A stretch of 64,000 bases of DNA from Hoeflea sp038900095 (GTDB lineage Bacteria; Pseudomonadota; Alphaproteobacteria; Rhizobiales; Rhizobiaceae), in NCBI RefSeq assembly GCF_038900095.1, contig NZ_JBBMQQ010000002.1:186001-250000 (forward strand), in the 5' to 3' direction. A model generated the notes under the pieces. That model did not search any database. It saw only the letters and a list, made by a program, of their open reading frames with translations, and was not told the origin of the DNA. How positions within the stretch are numbered: position 1 is the stretch's first letter; the number at the start of each line of letters is the position of its first letter. This document shows positions 35,550-44,456 of this stretch, piece by piece. Made by a program: the position numbers and the translations under genes.

Positions 35550-35589
35550 ATTCAAGATGTTTTATATAAATGAATTGGTATTGACGCAA
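35550..35589 (-). promoter_or_regulatory. Promoter with overlapping AT-rich inverted repeat, DUF2892 gene
   Basis: On the minus strand TTGCGT (35584-35589) and TATAAA (35561-35566) are 17 bases apart. An inverted repeat ATTCA...TGAAT (35550-35575) spans the -10 element, a layout expected of an ArsR/BigR-family repressor site. No repressor gene is in the window, so the regulator is inferred. Confidence 0.45.
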
Positions 35590-35650
35590 ATCTCCATGAC
35601 GCCATTGAAGGGCGGGCTTGATCGAGGCGATGCGTGGGGTTTGGTGTTCG

Positions 35651-36121
35651 TCAGCCGCCGATGCGGTTCCTGGTGTCCGGCTTTCGCCTGATATGCAGGG
35701 TCTTGGTGACGCGCGCGACGGGATCTCCGTCAGTGTTGACGATATCAACCGGGAAAGTGCGCAGGTACCTGGCGTCCTCTTCCGCGGTGTTGGCGCGAAT
35801 ATCGTCCAGCATGTCTTCGCTCAGGCGGAAACTGGCCGAGACAGTGCCGCGTCCGGGGCGCAGGAATTCGATTTCAGCGGATTTGTCCCAGACCGTGTAG
35901 CTGCGGTCGAGATTGCGCATCACCATCAGCATCCAGAACGGATCCGTCATGGCGAACAGTGAGCCGCCGAAATGGCAGCCGACATAGTTCTTGTTGTAGA
36001 ACCGTTCGCGCAGTTCAACATCGACTGCGCGAAAATCATCGCTGATATGGCGTATGCGAATGCCGGCAAACAGCAGCGGCGGCCACAGGTTCATGCCGCG
36101 GCGCAGGGCATTGGCTTTCAT
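35651..36121 (-). CDS. DUF4442 hotdog-fold thioesterase-like protein
   Basis: 156 residues from the ATG at 36121 (MKANALRRGMNLWPPLLFAG). Blocks such as NKNYVGCHFGGSLFAMTDPFWMLMVM and AEIEFLRPGRGTVSA fit the DUF4442/YiiD C-terminal hotdog fold, related to acyl-CoA thioesterases. The substrate is unknown. It is 7 bases downstream of hbd, so an acyl-CoA substrate is a fair inference. The longer frame to 36346 overlaps hbd and is not used. Confidence 0.8.
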   Translation of the reverse strand: MKANALRRGMNLWPPLLFAGIRIRHISDDFRAVDVELRERFYNKNYVGCHFGGSLFAMTDPFWMLMVMRNLDRSYTVWDKSAEIEFLRPGRGTVSASFRLSEDMLDDIRANTAEEDARYLRTFPVDIVNTDGDPVARVTKTLHIRRKPDTRNRIGG

Positions 36122-36128
36122 GGGGGGG

Positions 36129-37010
36129 TTACCGTGTAGGGACCGGCGTCTCGCCGCGATAGTCGTAAAACCCGCGGCCCGACTTGCGGCCCAGCCAGCC
36201 GGCCTCGACATATTTGACCAGCAACGGACACGGCCGGTACTTCGAGTCCGACAGTCCGTCATGCAGCACCTGCATGATCGACAGGCAGGTGTCGAGCCCG
36301 ATGAAATCCGCCAGCTGCAGCGGCCCCATCGGATGATTGGCGCCAAGCTTCATCGCTGTGTCGATGGCTTCTACCGAACCGACGCCCTCGTAGAGCGTAT
36401 AGATTGCCTCGTTGATCATCGGCAGCAGGATACGGTTGACGATGAAGGCCGGGAAATCCTCGGCGACGGTAATTGTCTTGTCGAGCGAGTCGATGAAGGC
36501 GCGTGCGGTCTTGAAAGTGGATTCCTCGGTGGCGATGCCGCGCACCAGCTCGACCAGTTTCATCACCGGAACCGGGTTCATGAAGTGAATGCCGATGAAG
36601 CGCTCCGGCCGGTCGGTCGCCGACGCCAGGCGTGTGATCGACAGGGACGAGGTGTTGGTGGCAAGCAGCGCCTCGGGATTGAGCAGCGGGCAAAGCTGCT
36701 GGTAGATCTTGCGCTTGACGGTTTCGTCTTCGGTGGCGGCCTCGATGACCAGATCCATCGCCGCAAGGCCGCTCATGTCGGGGACGAACTGGATCCGCGC
36801 CAGCGCTGCCTCGCGTTCGGCTTCCGTGGTTTTGCCGGATGCTACCTGGCGGGCGAGGTTGCCGCTGATGGTGGCCAGCATTTCCTGCAGCGTGTCCGCA
36901 GAGACATCATGAACATAAACGTCGTAACCCGCCATCGCGCAGACATGGGCGATACCGCCGCCCATCTGCCCTGCACCGATAATGCCGACACTCTTGATCT
37001 GGTTGCCCAT
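36129..37010 (-). CDS. hbd: 3-hydroxybutyryl-CoA dehydrogenase
   Basis: 293 residues. NAD Rossmann motif GIIGAGQMGGGIAHVCAMAG, then EAATEDETVKRKIY, NTSSLSIT, the HCDH signature blocks HFMNPVPVMKLVE and DFPAFIVNRILLPMINEA, and the C-terminal NHPMGPLQLADFIGLD. It interconverts acetoacetyl-CoA and 3-hydroxybutyryl-CoA in fatty-acid degradation or polyhydroxybutyrate turnover. It is downstream of etfBA on the same strand, a common alphaproteobacterial arrangement that links it to acyl-CoA dehydrogenase electron flow. The start is the ATG at 37010. Confidence 0.94.
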   Translation of the reverse strand: MGNQIKSVGIIGAGQMGGGIAHVCAMAGYDVYVHDVSADTLQEMLATISGNLARQVASGKTTEAEREAALARIQFVPDMSGLAAMDLVIEAATEDETVKRKIYQQLCPLLNPEALLATNTSSLSITRLASATDRPERFIGIHFMNPVPVMKLVELVRGIATEESTFKTARAFIDSLDKTITVAEDFPAFIVNRILLPMINEAIYTLYEGVGSVEAIDTAMKLGANHPMGPLQLADFIGLDTCLSIMQVLHDGLSDSKYRPCPLLVKYVEAGWLGRKSGRGFYDYRGETPVPTR

Positions 37011-37080
37011 TTGACCCGCCTGACTGATTTTAGGATGCCGTTGACTGCGCCGGTGTAGGCACGTCCAGATGCGCAAACTA

Positions 37081-37138
37081 AATGGCCGGGATGGAGACGT
37101 CCAGCCCGGCCATTGATCTTGCCGTCAAATTCTGACGG
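37081..37138 (-). terminator. Candidate terminator hairpins after etfA
   Basis: Two consecutive hairpins follow the etfA stop: CCGTCA/TGACGG (37122-37138) and a 10-bp stem AATGGCCGGG/CCCGGCCATT (37081-37090 with 37105-37114), the second followed on the minus strand by TAGTTTG. The T run is weak, so read-through to hbd is possible. Confidence 0.5.
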
Positions 37139-37139
37139 T

Positions 37140-38069
37140 TCAGAGCGCTTTTTCGAGTTCCGGCAGGGCTTCGAACAGGTCAGCGACCAATCCGTAGTCC
37201 GCCACCTGGAAGATCGGAGCTTCCTCGTCCTTGTTGATGGCGACGATGACCTTGGAGTCCTTCATGCCTGCAAGGTGCTGGATGGCACCGGAAATACCGC
37301 AGGCGATGTAGAGATCAGGTGCCACGACCTTGCCGGTCTGGCCGACCTGCCAGTCGTTGGGGGCATAGCCGGCATCGACGGCGGCGCGGGACGCACCGAC
37401 GGCGGCACCGAGCTTGTCAGCCACCGGCAGAATGACGCTCTGGAACTTCTCGGACGAGCCGAGTGCGCGACCACCGGAGATGATGATCTTGGCGGAGGTC
37501 AGTTCCGGACGATCGCTTTCGGCAATGGCGTCCTTGACGAAGGACGACAGGCCCGGATCGCCGGCCGAAGCGACAGTTTCGACCGAAGCCGAACCGCCTT
37601 CGCCAGCCACCGAGAAGGAGGCGGTGCGCACGGTGATGACGCGCTTGGCGTCGGTCGACTTGACCGTCTGCAAGGCGTTGCCGGCATAGATCGGCCGCTT
37701 GAAGGTGTCCGCGGCAATCACTTCGATGATGTCCGAGATCTGCATGACATCGAGAAGGGCTGCAACCCGCGGCATGACGTTCTTGCCGGATGTGGTGGCA
37801 GGCGCCATCAGCGTGTCGTAGCCATCGGCAAGCGAGACCACGAGGGCTGCAAGCGGTTCGGCGAGCCGGTTGGCGTATTCGTCGCCTTCGGCATGCAGCA
37901 CCTTGGAGACGCCGTCGAGCTTGGCTGCAGCGTCGGCTGCTGCCTTGGCGTTCTTGCCAGCAACCAGAACGTGGATATCGCCACCGATCTGGGATGCAGC
38001 GCTGACTGCCTTTGCGGTCTGGTCGGACAGCGAAGCGTGGTCGTGTTCGGCTATGATGAGAATGGTCAT
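37140..38069 (-). CDS. etfA: Electron transfer flavoprotein subunit alpha
   Basis: 309 residues. The C-terminal FAD domain has SGGRALGSSEKF, VGASRAAVDAGY, QVGQTGKVVAPDLYIACGISGAIQHLAGM and NKDEEAPIF, the family signature. With EtfB it passes electrons from acyl-CoA dehydrogenases to ETF:quinone oxidoreductase. etfB lies 23 bases upstream. Confidence 0.97.
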   Translation of the reverse strand: MTILIIAEHDHASLSDQTAKAVSAASQIGGDIHVLVAGKNAKAAADAAAKLDGVSKVLHAEGDEYANRLAEPLAALVVSLADGYDTLMAPATTSGKNVMPRVAALLDVMQISDIIEVIAADTFKRPIYAGNALQTVKSTDAKRVITVRTASFSVAGEGGSASVETVASAGDPGLSSFVKDAIAESDRPELTSAKIIISGGRALGSSEKFQSVILPVADKLGAAVGASRAAVDAGYAPNDWQVGQTGKVVAPDLYIACGISGAIQHLAGMKDSKVIVAINKDEEAPIFQVADYGLVADLFEALPELEKAL

Positions 38070-38092
38070 GACTTGATCTTCCTTTCCCGCGC

Positions 38093-38842
38093 TTACAGCA
38101 CGCCTGCTTCGTTCTTGAGCTTGTCGACGAGTTCGGCCACCGAGCCGACCTTGACGCCAGCCTTGCGGCCGCCCGGCTCTTCGGTCTTGATGACCTCGAG
38201 GCGCGGTGCAATGTCGACGCCGTAATCAGCGGCGGTTTTCTTGTCGAGCGGCTTCTTCTTTGCCTTCATGATGTTGGGCAGCGAAGCGTAGCGCGGTTCG
38301 TTGAGACGCAGATCGGTGGTGACGATCGCCGGCAGCTTGACCGAAATGGTCTGCAGGCCGCCATCGACTTCACGGGTGACGTTGGCCGAGCCATCGCCGA
38401 TTTCGACCTTGGAGGCGAATGTGGCCTGGCTCCAGCCGAGCAGGGCGGAGAGCATCTGGCCGGTCTGGTTGGCGTCGTCGTCGATTGCCTGCTTGCCCAG
38501 GATCACCAGATCCGGGCTTTCCTCGCCGACAACACCCTTGAGGATCTTGGCGACAGCAAGCGGTTCAACCAGCGTATCGGCCTCGACAAGGATCGCCCGG
38601 TCGGCGCCCATGGCGAGTGCGGTGCGCAGGGTTTCCTCGGCCTTGGCCGGTCCGATCGAAACGGCGATCACTTCGGTGGCCTTGCCGGCTTCCTTGAGCC
38701 GCAGGGCTTCTTCGATAGCGATTTCGTCAAACGGATTCATCGACATCTTCACATTGGCGAGATCGACGCCGCTGCCATCGGGCTTGACCCGGATCTTGAC
38801 GTTGTAGTCAACAACCCGCTTGACCGGCACGAGAATTTTCAT
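38093..38842 (-). CDS. etfB: Electron transfer flavoprotein subunit beta
   Basis: 249 residues, beginning MKILVPVKRVVDYNVKIRVK. The AMP-binding/adenine-nucleotide alpha-hydrolase fold shows AEETLRTALAMGADRAILVE and the beta signature VTREVDGGLQTISVKLPAIVTTDLRLNEPRYASL in its C-terminal half. It forms the EtfAB heterodimer. A 235-base region upstream carries its promoter but no gene. Confidence 0.97.
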   Translation of the reverse strand: MKILVPVKRVVDYNVKIRVKPDGSGVDLANVKMSMNPFDEIAIEEALRLKEAGKATEVIAVSIGPAKAEETLRTALAMGADRAILVEADTLVEPLAVAKILKGVVGEESPDLVILGKQAIDDDANQTGQMLSALLGWSQATFASKVEIGDGSANVTREVDGGLQTISVKLPAIVTTDLRLNEPRYASLPNIMKAKKKPLDKKTAADYGVDIAPRLEVIKTEEPGGRKAGVKVGSVAELVDKLKNEAGVL

Positions 38843-39077
38843 CGGTTTGCCTTCCTCACTTTGCTAGGCCTCACTGTTTCGGCCGCGTCCTGATAAGCCC
38901 GGAACCTCCGGACGATTGATCACTGACCCGGTTTCTGCCTGTTCAGACGCCATCCGGATAGCCGATTGGCGACATGGATACGCGATTTTTCTCCAAATTC
39001 AATCGCAACCGCACCGGAGATTTTGCAACGCGAAATAAATGACACCCAGGTCCGCGTCAATTCCGGCCGCCCTCCGG

Positions 39078-39857
39078 CTACCGTCCCCACTTCGGCGCGG
39101 GCGTTTGCGAGGCGGTTTTTTCGGGAACAATCGGCGGCGTTTTGTGCACCACCGCACGGGGGCTGTCGATGGTCCGGTCAAACAACGGCACGCCTGAGCG
39201 CCGGAAGAGCAGCACCAGCACCGCACCGCAGATAATGCCGCCGACATGGGCGGCCCAGGACACGTCACCGCCGAGATCGGTAACAACCATGACGAACTGG
39301 AACACCACCCAGAACAGCAGGGGAATGAAGGCGGGCAGCGGCAACGGGATCCGGCCAAGCACCAGAACCCAGACCCTGACTTTCGGATGCAGCATCAGGT
39401 AGGCGGCGACGATGCCGGCCACGGCGCCGGATGCGCCGATGAGCGGGCTTTGGGAATCGGGCAGCAACAGGCCATGGGCGAAGGCCCCGGCGGCGGCGCA
39501 GGCAAAGTAGAAAATCAGGAACTTGATGTGGCCCATGGCGTCTTCGACGTTGTCGCCGAACACCCACAGGAAGATCATGTTGGAGCCCAGATGAAGCAGG
39601 TTTCCGTGCAGGAAGCTGTAGGTCACATAGGTGGCATCCTCCGGCACCAGGACCAGTGAGGGCTGCAATTCGGCAATGTCGTTGACGACGGAGGGGATGA
39701 ACCCGAGGCCGAGAACGGCGGCGGTGGTGAAGTCGCTGTCGGCACCTGCAAGTTCGGTTATCCCCCAGACCAGGACGTTGATTGCGATCAGCGACCAGGT
39801 CACCCATTGCAGCTTGATGTGCTTGAGATCGTTGGAATCATGCAAGGGGATGAACAT
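39078..39857 (-). CDS. Rhomboid family intramembrane serine protease
   Basis: 259 residues with six or seven helices. The catalytic Ser is in LIGASGAVAGIVAAY and the catalytic His in WAAHVGGIICG. NLLHLGSNMIFLWVFGDNVED is the conserved first-half block. Rhomboids cleave substrates within the membrane; no substrate can be named. The C-terminus is a Pro/Thr-rich tail. It lies between etfB and the cobalamin adenosyltransferase on the same strand with 48 bases before it. Confidence 0.93.
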   Translation of the reverse strand: MFIPLHDSNDLKHIKLQWVTWSLIAINVLVWGITELAGADSDFTTAAVLGLGFIPSVVNDIAELQPSLVLVPEDATYVTYSFLHGNLLHLGSNMIFLWVFGDNVEDAMGHIKFLIFYFACAAAGAFAHGLLLPDSQSPLIGASGAVAGIVAAYLMLHPKVRVWVLVLGRIPLPLPAFIPLLFWVVFQFVMVVTDLGGDVSWAAHVGGIICGAVLVLLFRRSGVPLFDRTIDSPRAVVHKTPPIVPEKTASQTPAPKWGR

Positions 39858-39905
39858 CGCGAGGTTCCCGTTTGGGCCGGTCCGGCTCTTGAGTGATAGG
39901 CGAGG

Positions 39906-40484
39906 CTAACGGTTTTTTCCGGGAACCCAAAGCACATCCGTGCGACCGTGATCATTGACCCAGCGCGCGGCAACGAAAAAGAAGTCCGACAACCGGTTGG
40001 CATAGCGGATGGCGGCCGGGTTGACGATCTCATTCTCCTGGGCCGCAAGGGCCACGATGAGCCGTTCGGCGCGGCGCGACACTGTGCGGGCGAGATGTAG
40101 ATGGGCCGAAGCCGGGTTTCCACCGGGCAGGATGAAGGAACGCAGCGGTTCGAGACCGGCGTTGAGGCGATCAATATCCGCCTCGATCCGCTCAACCTGC
40201 GCATCGACGATCCGCAGCGGCTCGTATTCGGGTTTTTCACCGGTGTCGGGTGTGGCCAGATCCGCGCCGAGGTCGAAGCAGTCATTCTGGATCCGCATCA
40301 ACATGGCGTCGAGATCGGGCAGGTCGCCGATATGCAACCGGGCCAGGCCGACCACGGCATTGGTCTCGTCGACCGTGCCGTAGGCTTCGATACGAAGGTC
40401 ATGTTTCGGCCGCCGCGCCCCTGACACCAGGCCTGTCGTGCCGTCATCGCCGGTTCGGGTGTAGATCTTGTTGATTTTGACCAT
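39906..40484 (-). CDS. PduO-type cob(I)alamin adenosyltransferase
   Basis: 192 residues. The N-terminal ATP-binding segment KIYTRTGDDGTTGL and EAYGTVDETNAVVGLARLH are diagnostic of PduO-type enzymes, and the C-terminal ARTVSRRAERLIVAL followed by NRLSDFFFVAARW completes it. It transfers the adenosyl group of ATP to reduced cobalamin or cobyrinic acid a,c-diamide. Together with cobST it shows that this organism makes adenosylcobalamin. Confidence 0.95.
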   Translation of the reverse strand: MVKINKIYTRTGDDGTTGLVSGARRPKHDLRIEAYGTVDETNAVVGLARLHIGDLPDLDAMLMRIQNDCFDLGADLATPDTGEKPEYEPLRIVDAQVERIEADIDRLNAGLEPLRSFILPGGNPASAHLHLARTVSRRAERLIVALAAQENEIVNPAAIRYANRLSDFFFVAARWVNDHGRTDVLWVPGKNR

Positions 40485-40573
40485 GGGAGAGGCTTTCTGA
40501 AACGGAGGGCGGGCTGAAACGAAGGGCGGGCTGAAACGGAGAGCTGGGAGACTTTGTGCCTAAGCCGTCAAGG

Positions 40574-40771
40574 TCAGCGGCCGCCGCCGGTGAGCCAGAG
40601 CGTGGCGACGATCAGCACCACCGCGACAAATTGCAGCAAGACGCGCATCTGCATCAGCTTGTTGGACAGATTGCCCGAACCGCCGCGTGCCAAATTGACG
40701 AGACCGCGCACCAGCACGGCTGCCACGGCCAGCATGACAACGATGGACAAGACATAGGTTACGGACGACAT
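40574..40771 (-). CDS. Twin-transmembrane (HIG1-like) small protein
   Basis: 65 residues with two helices (YVLSIVVMLAVAAVLVRGLVNL and LLQFVAVVLIVATLWLTGG) joined by a basic, polar loop SGNLSNKLMQMR. Such a loop with RxxLQ-type spacing is seen in the alphaproteobacterial HIG1-domain 'twin transmembrane' proteins, relatives of mitochondrial respiratory supercomplex factors. It sits upstream of the adenosyltransferase on the same strand. A respiratory role is inference. Confidence 0.8.
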   Translation of the reverse strand: MSSVTYVLSIVVMLAVAAVLVRGLVNLARGGSGNLSNKLMQMRVLLQFVAVVLIVATLWLTGGGR

Positions 40772-40846
40772 CGGGTTATTTCCTTGTGACGGTGGGTGAA
40801 TGGGAACATAGGATCTTTCGCAGGCAAGTCCATCGGAACCGGATCC

Positions 40847-41689
40847 TCAATCCTGCCGTGCGAGCCACGGGTAGAACAGCCTTGCGGGAAGGATTCTCCG
40901 GGCAATGGCTCCCAGTCTTGCCTCTCGCGTCACCGTGTAATGATAACGCGGGCGGAAGGATGTGAGAGCATGGCGCAGCACCTTGTGAACCGCGTCAGGT
41001 CCGAGCTTGCCGCTGTTTGATTGTTCCTGCTTTTCGAGACGCTGCAGCTGGGCCTGGTAATCGTTGCGGTGGACGGAATTTGCGATGTCGATGTTGCGGT
41101 GGAACTGTTTCAGGGCATTGGCGCGGAACCGGCTGACGATTGCGCCGGGTTCGATCAGGCTGACATGAATGCCGGTGCCCTCAAGCTCCATCGCCATGGT
41201 GACGGAGAGGCCTTCAAGCGCGTGCTTCGAGGCATTGTAGGCACCGCGGAACCGCATTGGAACCAGGCCGAGGATCGAGGAGCACTGAACGATACGGCCA
41301 TGGCCCTGGGCCCGCATTACCGGGATCAGCCGCCGGGTCAGATCATGCCAGCCGAAAAAATTGGCTTCGAACTGGGCCCGCAGCGCATCGACCGGTAGGT
41401 CCTCGACCGCGCCGACCTGACCGTATCCGCCATTGTTGAACAGAGCATCGCAGCGTCCGCCGGTGGCTGCCATTGCCGCGCTGAAAAAGGCGGCAATGCT
41501 GTCGGGTTCGGCATAATCGAGGCGATAGGCCTCGATGCCGTCGTTCGCAAGTGTTGCGAGGTCTTCTTCGGTTCGGGCGGAGGCGATCACATGCCAGCCC
41601 TCGGCCCTGAGGGCGCGGGCACAATAAGCGCCTATTCCGCTCGAGCAGCCGGTGACCAGAATGGTCTTTTGTTGGTTATTGCCGCTCAT
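40847..41689 (-). CDS. SDR family oxidoreductase
   Basis: 280 residues, classical short-chain dehydrogenase. The NAD(P) motif is TGCSSGIG, NNGGYG replaces the usual NNAG, the active-site Ser is in QCSSILGL and YNASKHALEG carries the YxxxK pair. The substrate is unknown; the length and the C-terminal basic tail fit the group close to retinol/steroid-type SDRs. The start is the ATG at 41689 (MSGNNQQ). It is divergent from the YihY gene with 58 bases between starts. Confidence 0.9.
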   Translation of the reverse strand: MSGNNQQKTILVTGCSSGIGAYCARALRAEGWHVIASARTEEDLATLANDGIEAYRLDYAEPDSIAAFFSAAMAATGGRCDALFNNGGYGQVGAVEDLPVDALRAQFEANFFGWHDLTRRLIPVMRAQGHGRIVQCSSILGLVPMRFRGAYNASKHALEGLSVTMAMELEGTGIHVSLIEPGAIVSRFRANALKQFHRNIDIANSVHRNDYQAQLQRLEKQEQSNSGKLGPDAVHKVLRHALTSFRPRYHYTVTREARLGAIARRILPARLFYPWLARQD

Positions 41690-41747
41690 TGCGTTATCTG
41701 CCCTGTTCCCGAAGCATTTCAAATCCCATAATCAGCCAAGGCTGACA

Positions 41748-42653
41748 ATGCCGGTTTGGTTTGAACGTCAGCAAAGCAAGGAGCACACATTGCGACGCAT
41801 GCGCGCAGTCATCCTCGATGCGGTTACCCATTTCAACAATGATGACGGCTGGGCAATGGCCAGTCATGTTGCATTGTCGATCCTGATGGCGCTGTTCCCG
41901 TTCATGATTTTCGGCACGGCGCTGGCGAGTTTTCTCGGCGCTGATGCCTATGCGGAAACGGCCTCGCACCTGATCTTTGATACCTGGCCGGAATCGATCG
42001 CCAAGCCGATTTCGCGGGAGGTGATCAACGTGCTGACCGTGGAGCGCGGCGGCCTGCTGACGCTGTCGGTGCTCGCGGCGGCGTTCTTTTCCACCAACGG
42101 GGTGGAAGCACTCAGGGTTTCGCTCAACCGCGCCTACCGGGTAACGGAAACACGGTCGTGGATTTTCACCCGCGCGCAAAGCCTCCTTTTCGTTGTCATC
42201 GCGGTGCTGGTGATCATGGCGATCAGCTTTCTGCTGGTTCTGGCGCCATTGGCGTTGAAGCTGGCGCGCCAGTTCCTGCCATGGATGGAGACACTGATCT
42301 CGGCGGTCGACAACTGGCGCATTCTGATCGCGGCCACGGTGCTGATCATCGGGCTGGTGGCTTCGCACCTGTGGTTGCCGTCCGGCCGGAGGCGGTTGGT
42401 CGAGGTGCTCCCGGGAATTGGCGTCACGCTTGTCGCCTGGATGGCGGGCGCGTTCATGTTTGCCAGCTATCTCAAGGAATTCGCCACCTATGTCTCGACC
42501 TATGCCGGTCTGGCATCGATCATGATTGCCCTGGTGTTCCTCTACATCATCGCCGCGATCTTCATCCTGGGTGCTGAATTCAACGCCGCCATTCTCAAGG
42601 CGCGTGCCGCCGCGGAGATGAAGAAGGAAACCTCGATTTCGCACGAGACGTGA
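41748..42653 (+). CDS. YihY/BrkB family inner-membrane protein
   Basis: 301 residues with about six helices. Family blocks DGWAMASHVALSILMALFPFMIF, FFSTNGVEALRVSLNRAYRV and LPGIGVTLVAWMAGAFMFASYL are clear. The family was once annotated as ribonuclease BN, which is wrong; its function is unknown, possibly transport. The ATG at 41748 was chosen; an upstream extension to 41652 overlaps the SDR start. Confidence 0.9.
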   Translation: MPVWFERQQSKEHTLRRMRAVILDAVTHFNNDDGWAMASHVALSILMALFPFMIFGTALASFLGADAYAETASHLIFDTWPESIAKPISREVINVLTVERGGLLTLSVLAAAFFSTNGVEALRVSLNRAYRVTETRSWIFTRAQSLLFVVIAVLVIMAISFLLVLAPLALKLARQFLPWMETLISAVDNWRILIAATVLIIGLVASHLWLPSGRRRLVEVLPGIGVTLVAWMAGAFMFASYLKEFATYVSTYAGLASIMIALVFLYIIAAIFILGAEFNAAILKARAAAEMKKETSISHET

Positions 42654-42689
42654 CGCGGTCCGGCCGGCCCGGGGTGTTAGCCGGGCCCG

Positions 42690-43610
42690 TTAACCGGATT
42701 GGGTCAATCCCGCGAGGGCGAGAATGTCACCGGGCGTTTCGCCCTGGTGCCGCAGCGAGGCGATGGAGGTGGCTCCGTCGCTTTTCGAGAGTTTGCGTCC
42801 TTCGGAATCGCGCACAAGAGAATGATGGTGATAGCGGGGTGCAGGCAGTCCCAGCAAATGCTGAAGCAGCCGGTGGACGGATGTGGAAGCAAACAGATCC
42901 TCGCCGCGGATCACATCGGTGATGGCCTGGATTGCGTCATCGATGGTGACCGAGAGATGATAGCTCGCCGGGACATCGCGCCGCGCCAGGATGACGTCGC
43001 CCCAGGCTCCGGGATCGGCGGCAATGGTTCCGCTCTCGCCGTTCGGCCCTGATCCGAATTCAGCCCAGGAGAGGTCCGTTCCGAGACCATCGAGTGCCGC
43101 CTGCATGTCGAGCCGCCAGGCATGGGGGGCGCCAGAGGCAATTCTGCGGTCGCGCTCGGCCTGTGAGAGTGAGCGATCGCTGCCCGGATAATGCGGAGCG
43201 CCGTCGGGGTCGCGCGGCCAGCGCCGGCCGTTGCTCTCGATTTCGGACACGCTGGCCGAAATTTCGGCGCGGCTCAAGAATGCCGGATAGAGCAGGCCGA
43301 GCTTGCGCAACTCGGACAGTGCGGCCTGGTACTCGGCAAAATGATCGGACTGGCGGCGAACCGGCTTCGGCCAGTCCAGTCCAAGCCAGCCGAGGTCTTG
43401 GAAGATCGCGGTTTCGAATTCCGGACGGGCCCTTGTGGTGTCGATGTCTTCGATGCGCAGCAGGAAGGTGCCGTCATGGGCATTGGCGAAGCGCCAGTTG
43501 AGCATGGCGGACCGGGCGTGGCCGACATGAAGCAGGCCGTTCGGACTGGGGGCAAACCGGACAATCGGTGCGCTGAAATGCGGTTGGGCAGTGGTGTTGT
43601 CGTTTGGCAT
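42690..43610 (-). CDS. gluQ: Glutamyl-Q tRNA(Asp) synthetase
   Basis: 306 residues, a GluRS catalytic-domain paralogue lacking the anticodon-binding domain. HIGH motif LLHVGHA, KMSKS-type RKLSKSDGA. It attaches Glu to the queuosine at position 34 of tRNA-Asp. The zinc-binding cysteines seen in E. coli GluQRS (YPCxC...C) are replaced here by YPAFLSR, so this copy appears zinc-free. The queuosine link with the YhhQ-type transporter at 13.7 kb is notable. It is convergent with YihY and divergent from the glycosylase gene. Confidence 0.93.
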   Translation of the reverse strand: MPNDNTTAQPHFSAPIVRFAPSPNGLLHVGHARSAMLNWRFANAHDGTFLLRIEDIDTTRARPEFETAIFQDLGWLGLDWPKPVRRQSDHFAEYQAALSELRKLGLLYPAFLSRAEISASVSEIESNGRRWPRDPDGAPHYPGSDRSLSQAERDRRIASGAPHAWRLDMQAALDGLGTDLSWAEFGSGPNGESGTIAADPGAWGDVILARRDVPASYHLSVTIDDAIQAITDVIRGEDLFASTSVHRLLQHLLGLPAPRYHHHSLVRDSEGRKLSKSDGATSIASLRHQGETPGDILALAGLTQSG

Positions 43611-43699
43611 GGTGTTTCATGTCATTTTTCACCCGGCTCGTCACCGGCTTCATACCCGAGCCCTTTTCCCGGGCGAAAATCAAGCGCAGGAAACCAGGC

Positions 43700-44347
43700 A
43701 TGCGCCGCATCGACAGCACAGATGACATTGCCGAGGGGCTGCATGCCCTTGGCTGCGCTGACGTGCGGCTGGCCCGGGCGATCGAACTGGCCGGGCCGGT
43801 GCCGCTGCGGCGAAGACCGCCTGGCTATGCCGCGGTGGCCGAGATCATCGTGTCGCAGATGGTCTCTAAGGCAAGTGCGAATGCGCTTTGGAGCAAGCTC
43901 GAACTTGCAGCCGGTGAAATCAGCCCGGAAGCGATCCTTGCTCTCAGTCCCGAGGCGTTGCGCCAGGCCGGGTTGTCGCGCGCCAAGGCGGAGACGCTTG
44001 TCCGGGTGGGGGCGGCGGTGCTGGGCGGTGAGCTTGACCTTGAGCATCTGTGCAATCTCGAAGGACGGGCGGCCATCCGGGCCATGACCGCCATCAAGGG
44101 CGTGGGGCCATGGACCGCGGAGGTCTACCTGCTGTTCTGCGCCGGCCATCCGGACGTGTTTCCCTCCGGCGACGTGGCGTTGCAAAGTGCTGCAGCCCAT
44201 GCCTTGGGCTTGGACGAACGGCCAAAAGCAAGGGACCTGTCTGTTCTGGCTGAGGACTGGAGTCCCTGGCGGGGCGTCGCAGCAAGGCTGCTGTGGGCCT
44301 ATTATGCGTCGGTGATGCGGCGGGACGCGACCCCTGTAAAAGGCTGA
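43700..44347 (+). CDS. DNA-3-methyladenine glycosylase II-type (HhH-GPD) protein
   Basis: 215 residues from the ATG at 43700; starts further upstream (43604, 43619) overlap or abut gluQRS. The helix-hairpin-helix is in the segment MTAIKGVGPWTAEVYLLF, followed by the catalytic Asp in FPSGDVALQ. LSRAKAETLVRVG is the preceding helix. AlkA-type enzymes excise alkylated purines. The N-terminal AlkA domain is absent, so it is the short form. Confidence 0.9.
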   Translation: MRRIDSTDDIAEGLHALGCADVRLARAIELAGPVPLRRRPPGYAAVAEIIVSQMVSKASANALWSKLELAAGEISPEAILALSPEALRQAGLSRAKAETLVRVGAAVLGGELDLEHLCNLEGRAAIRAMTAIKGVGPWTAEVYLLFCAGHPDVFPSGDVALQSAAAHALGLDERPKARDLSVLAEDWSPWRGVAARLLWAYYASVMRRDATPVKG

Positions 44348-44456
44348 CAGGCGCTGCGGAAAGTGATAAATTGAATTGAAAATCTGGTGCTTCACAATCC
44401 TGACATGTCCAGCCTAATATGTTGCTTGCAGATGATGAATCGCCCGGGAGAGTCGC

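Noticed and set aside
36054..38225. Two long plus-strand frames opposite hbd and etfA/etfB
   Set aside because: Shadows of recognised genes.
42660..42689. GC-rich GGCCCGG/CCGGGCC hairpin between YihY and gluQRS
   Set aside because: No T run on either strand, so not called as a terminator.
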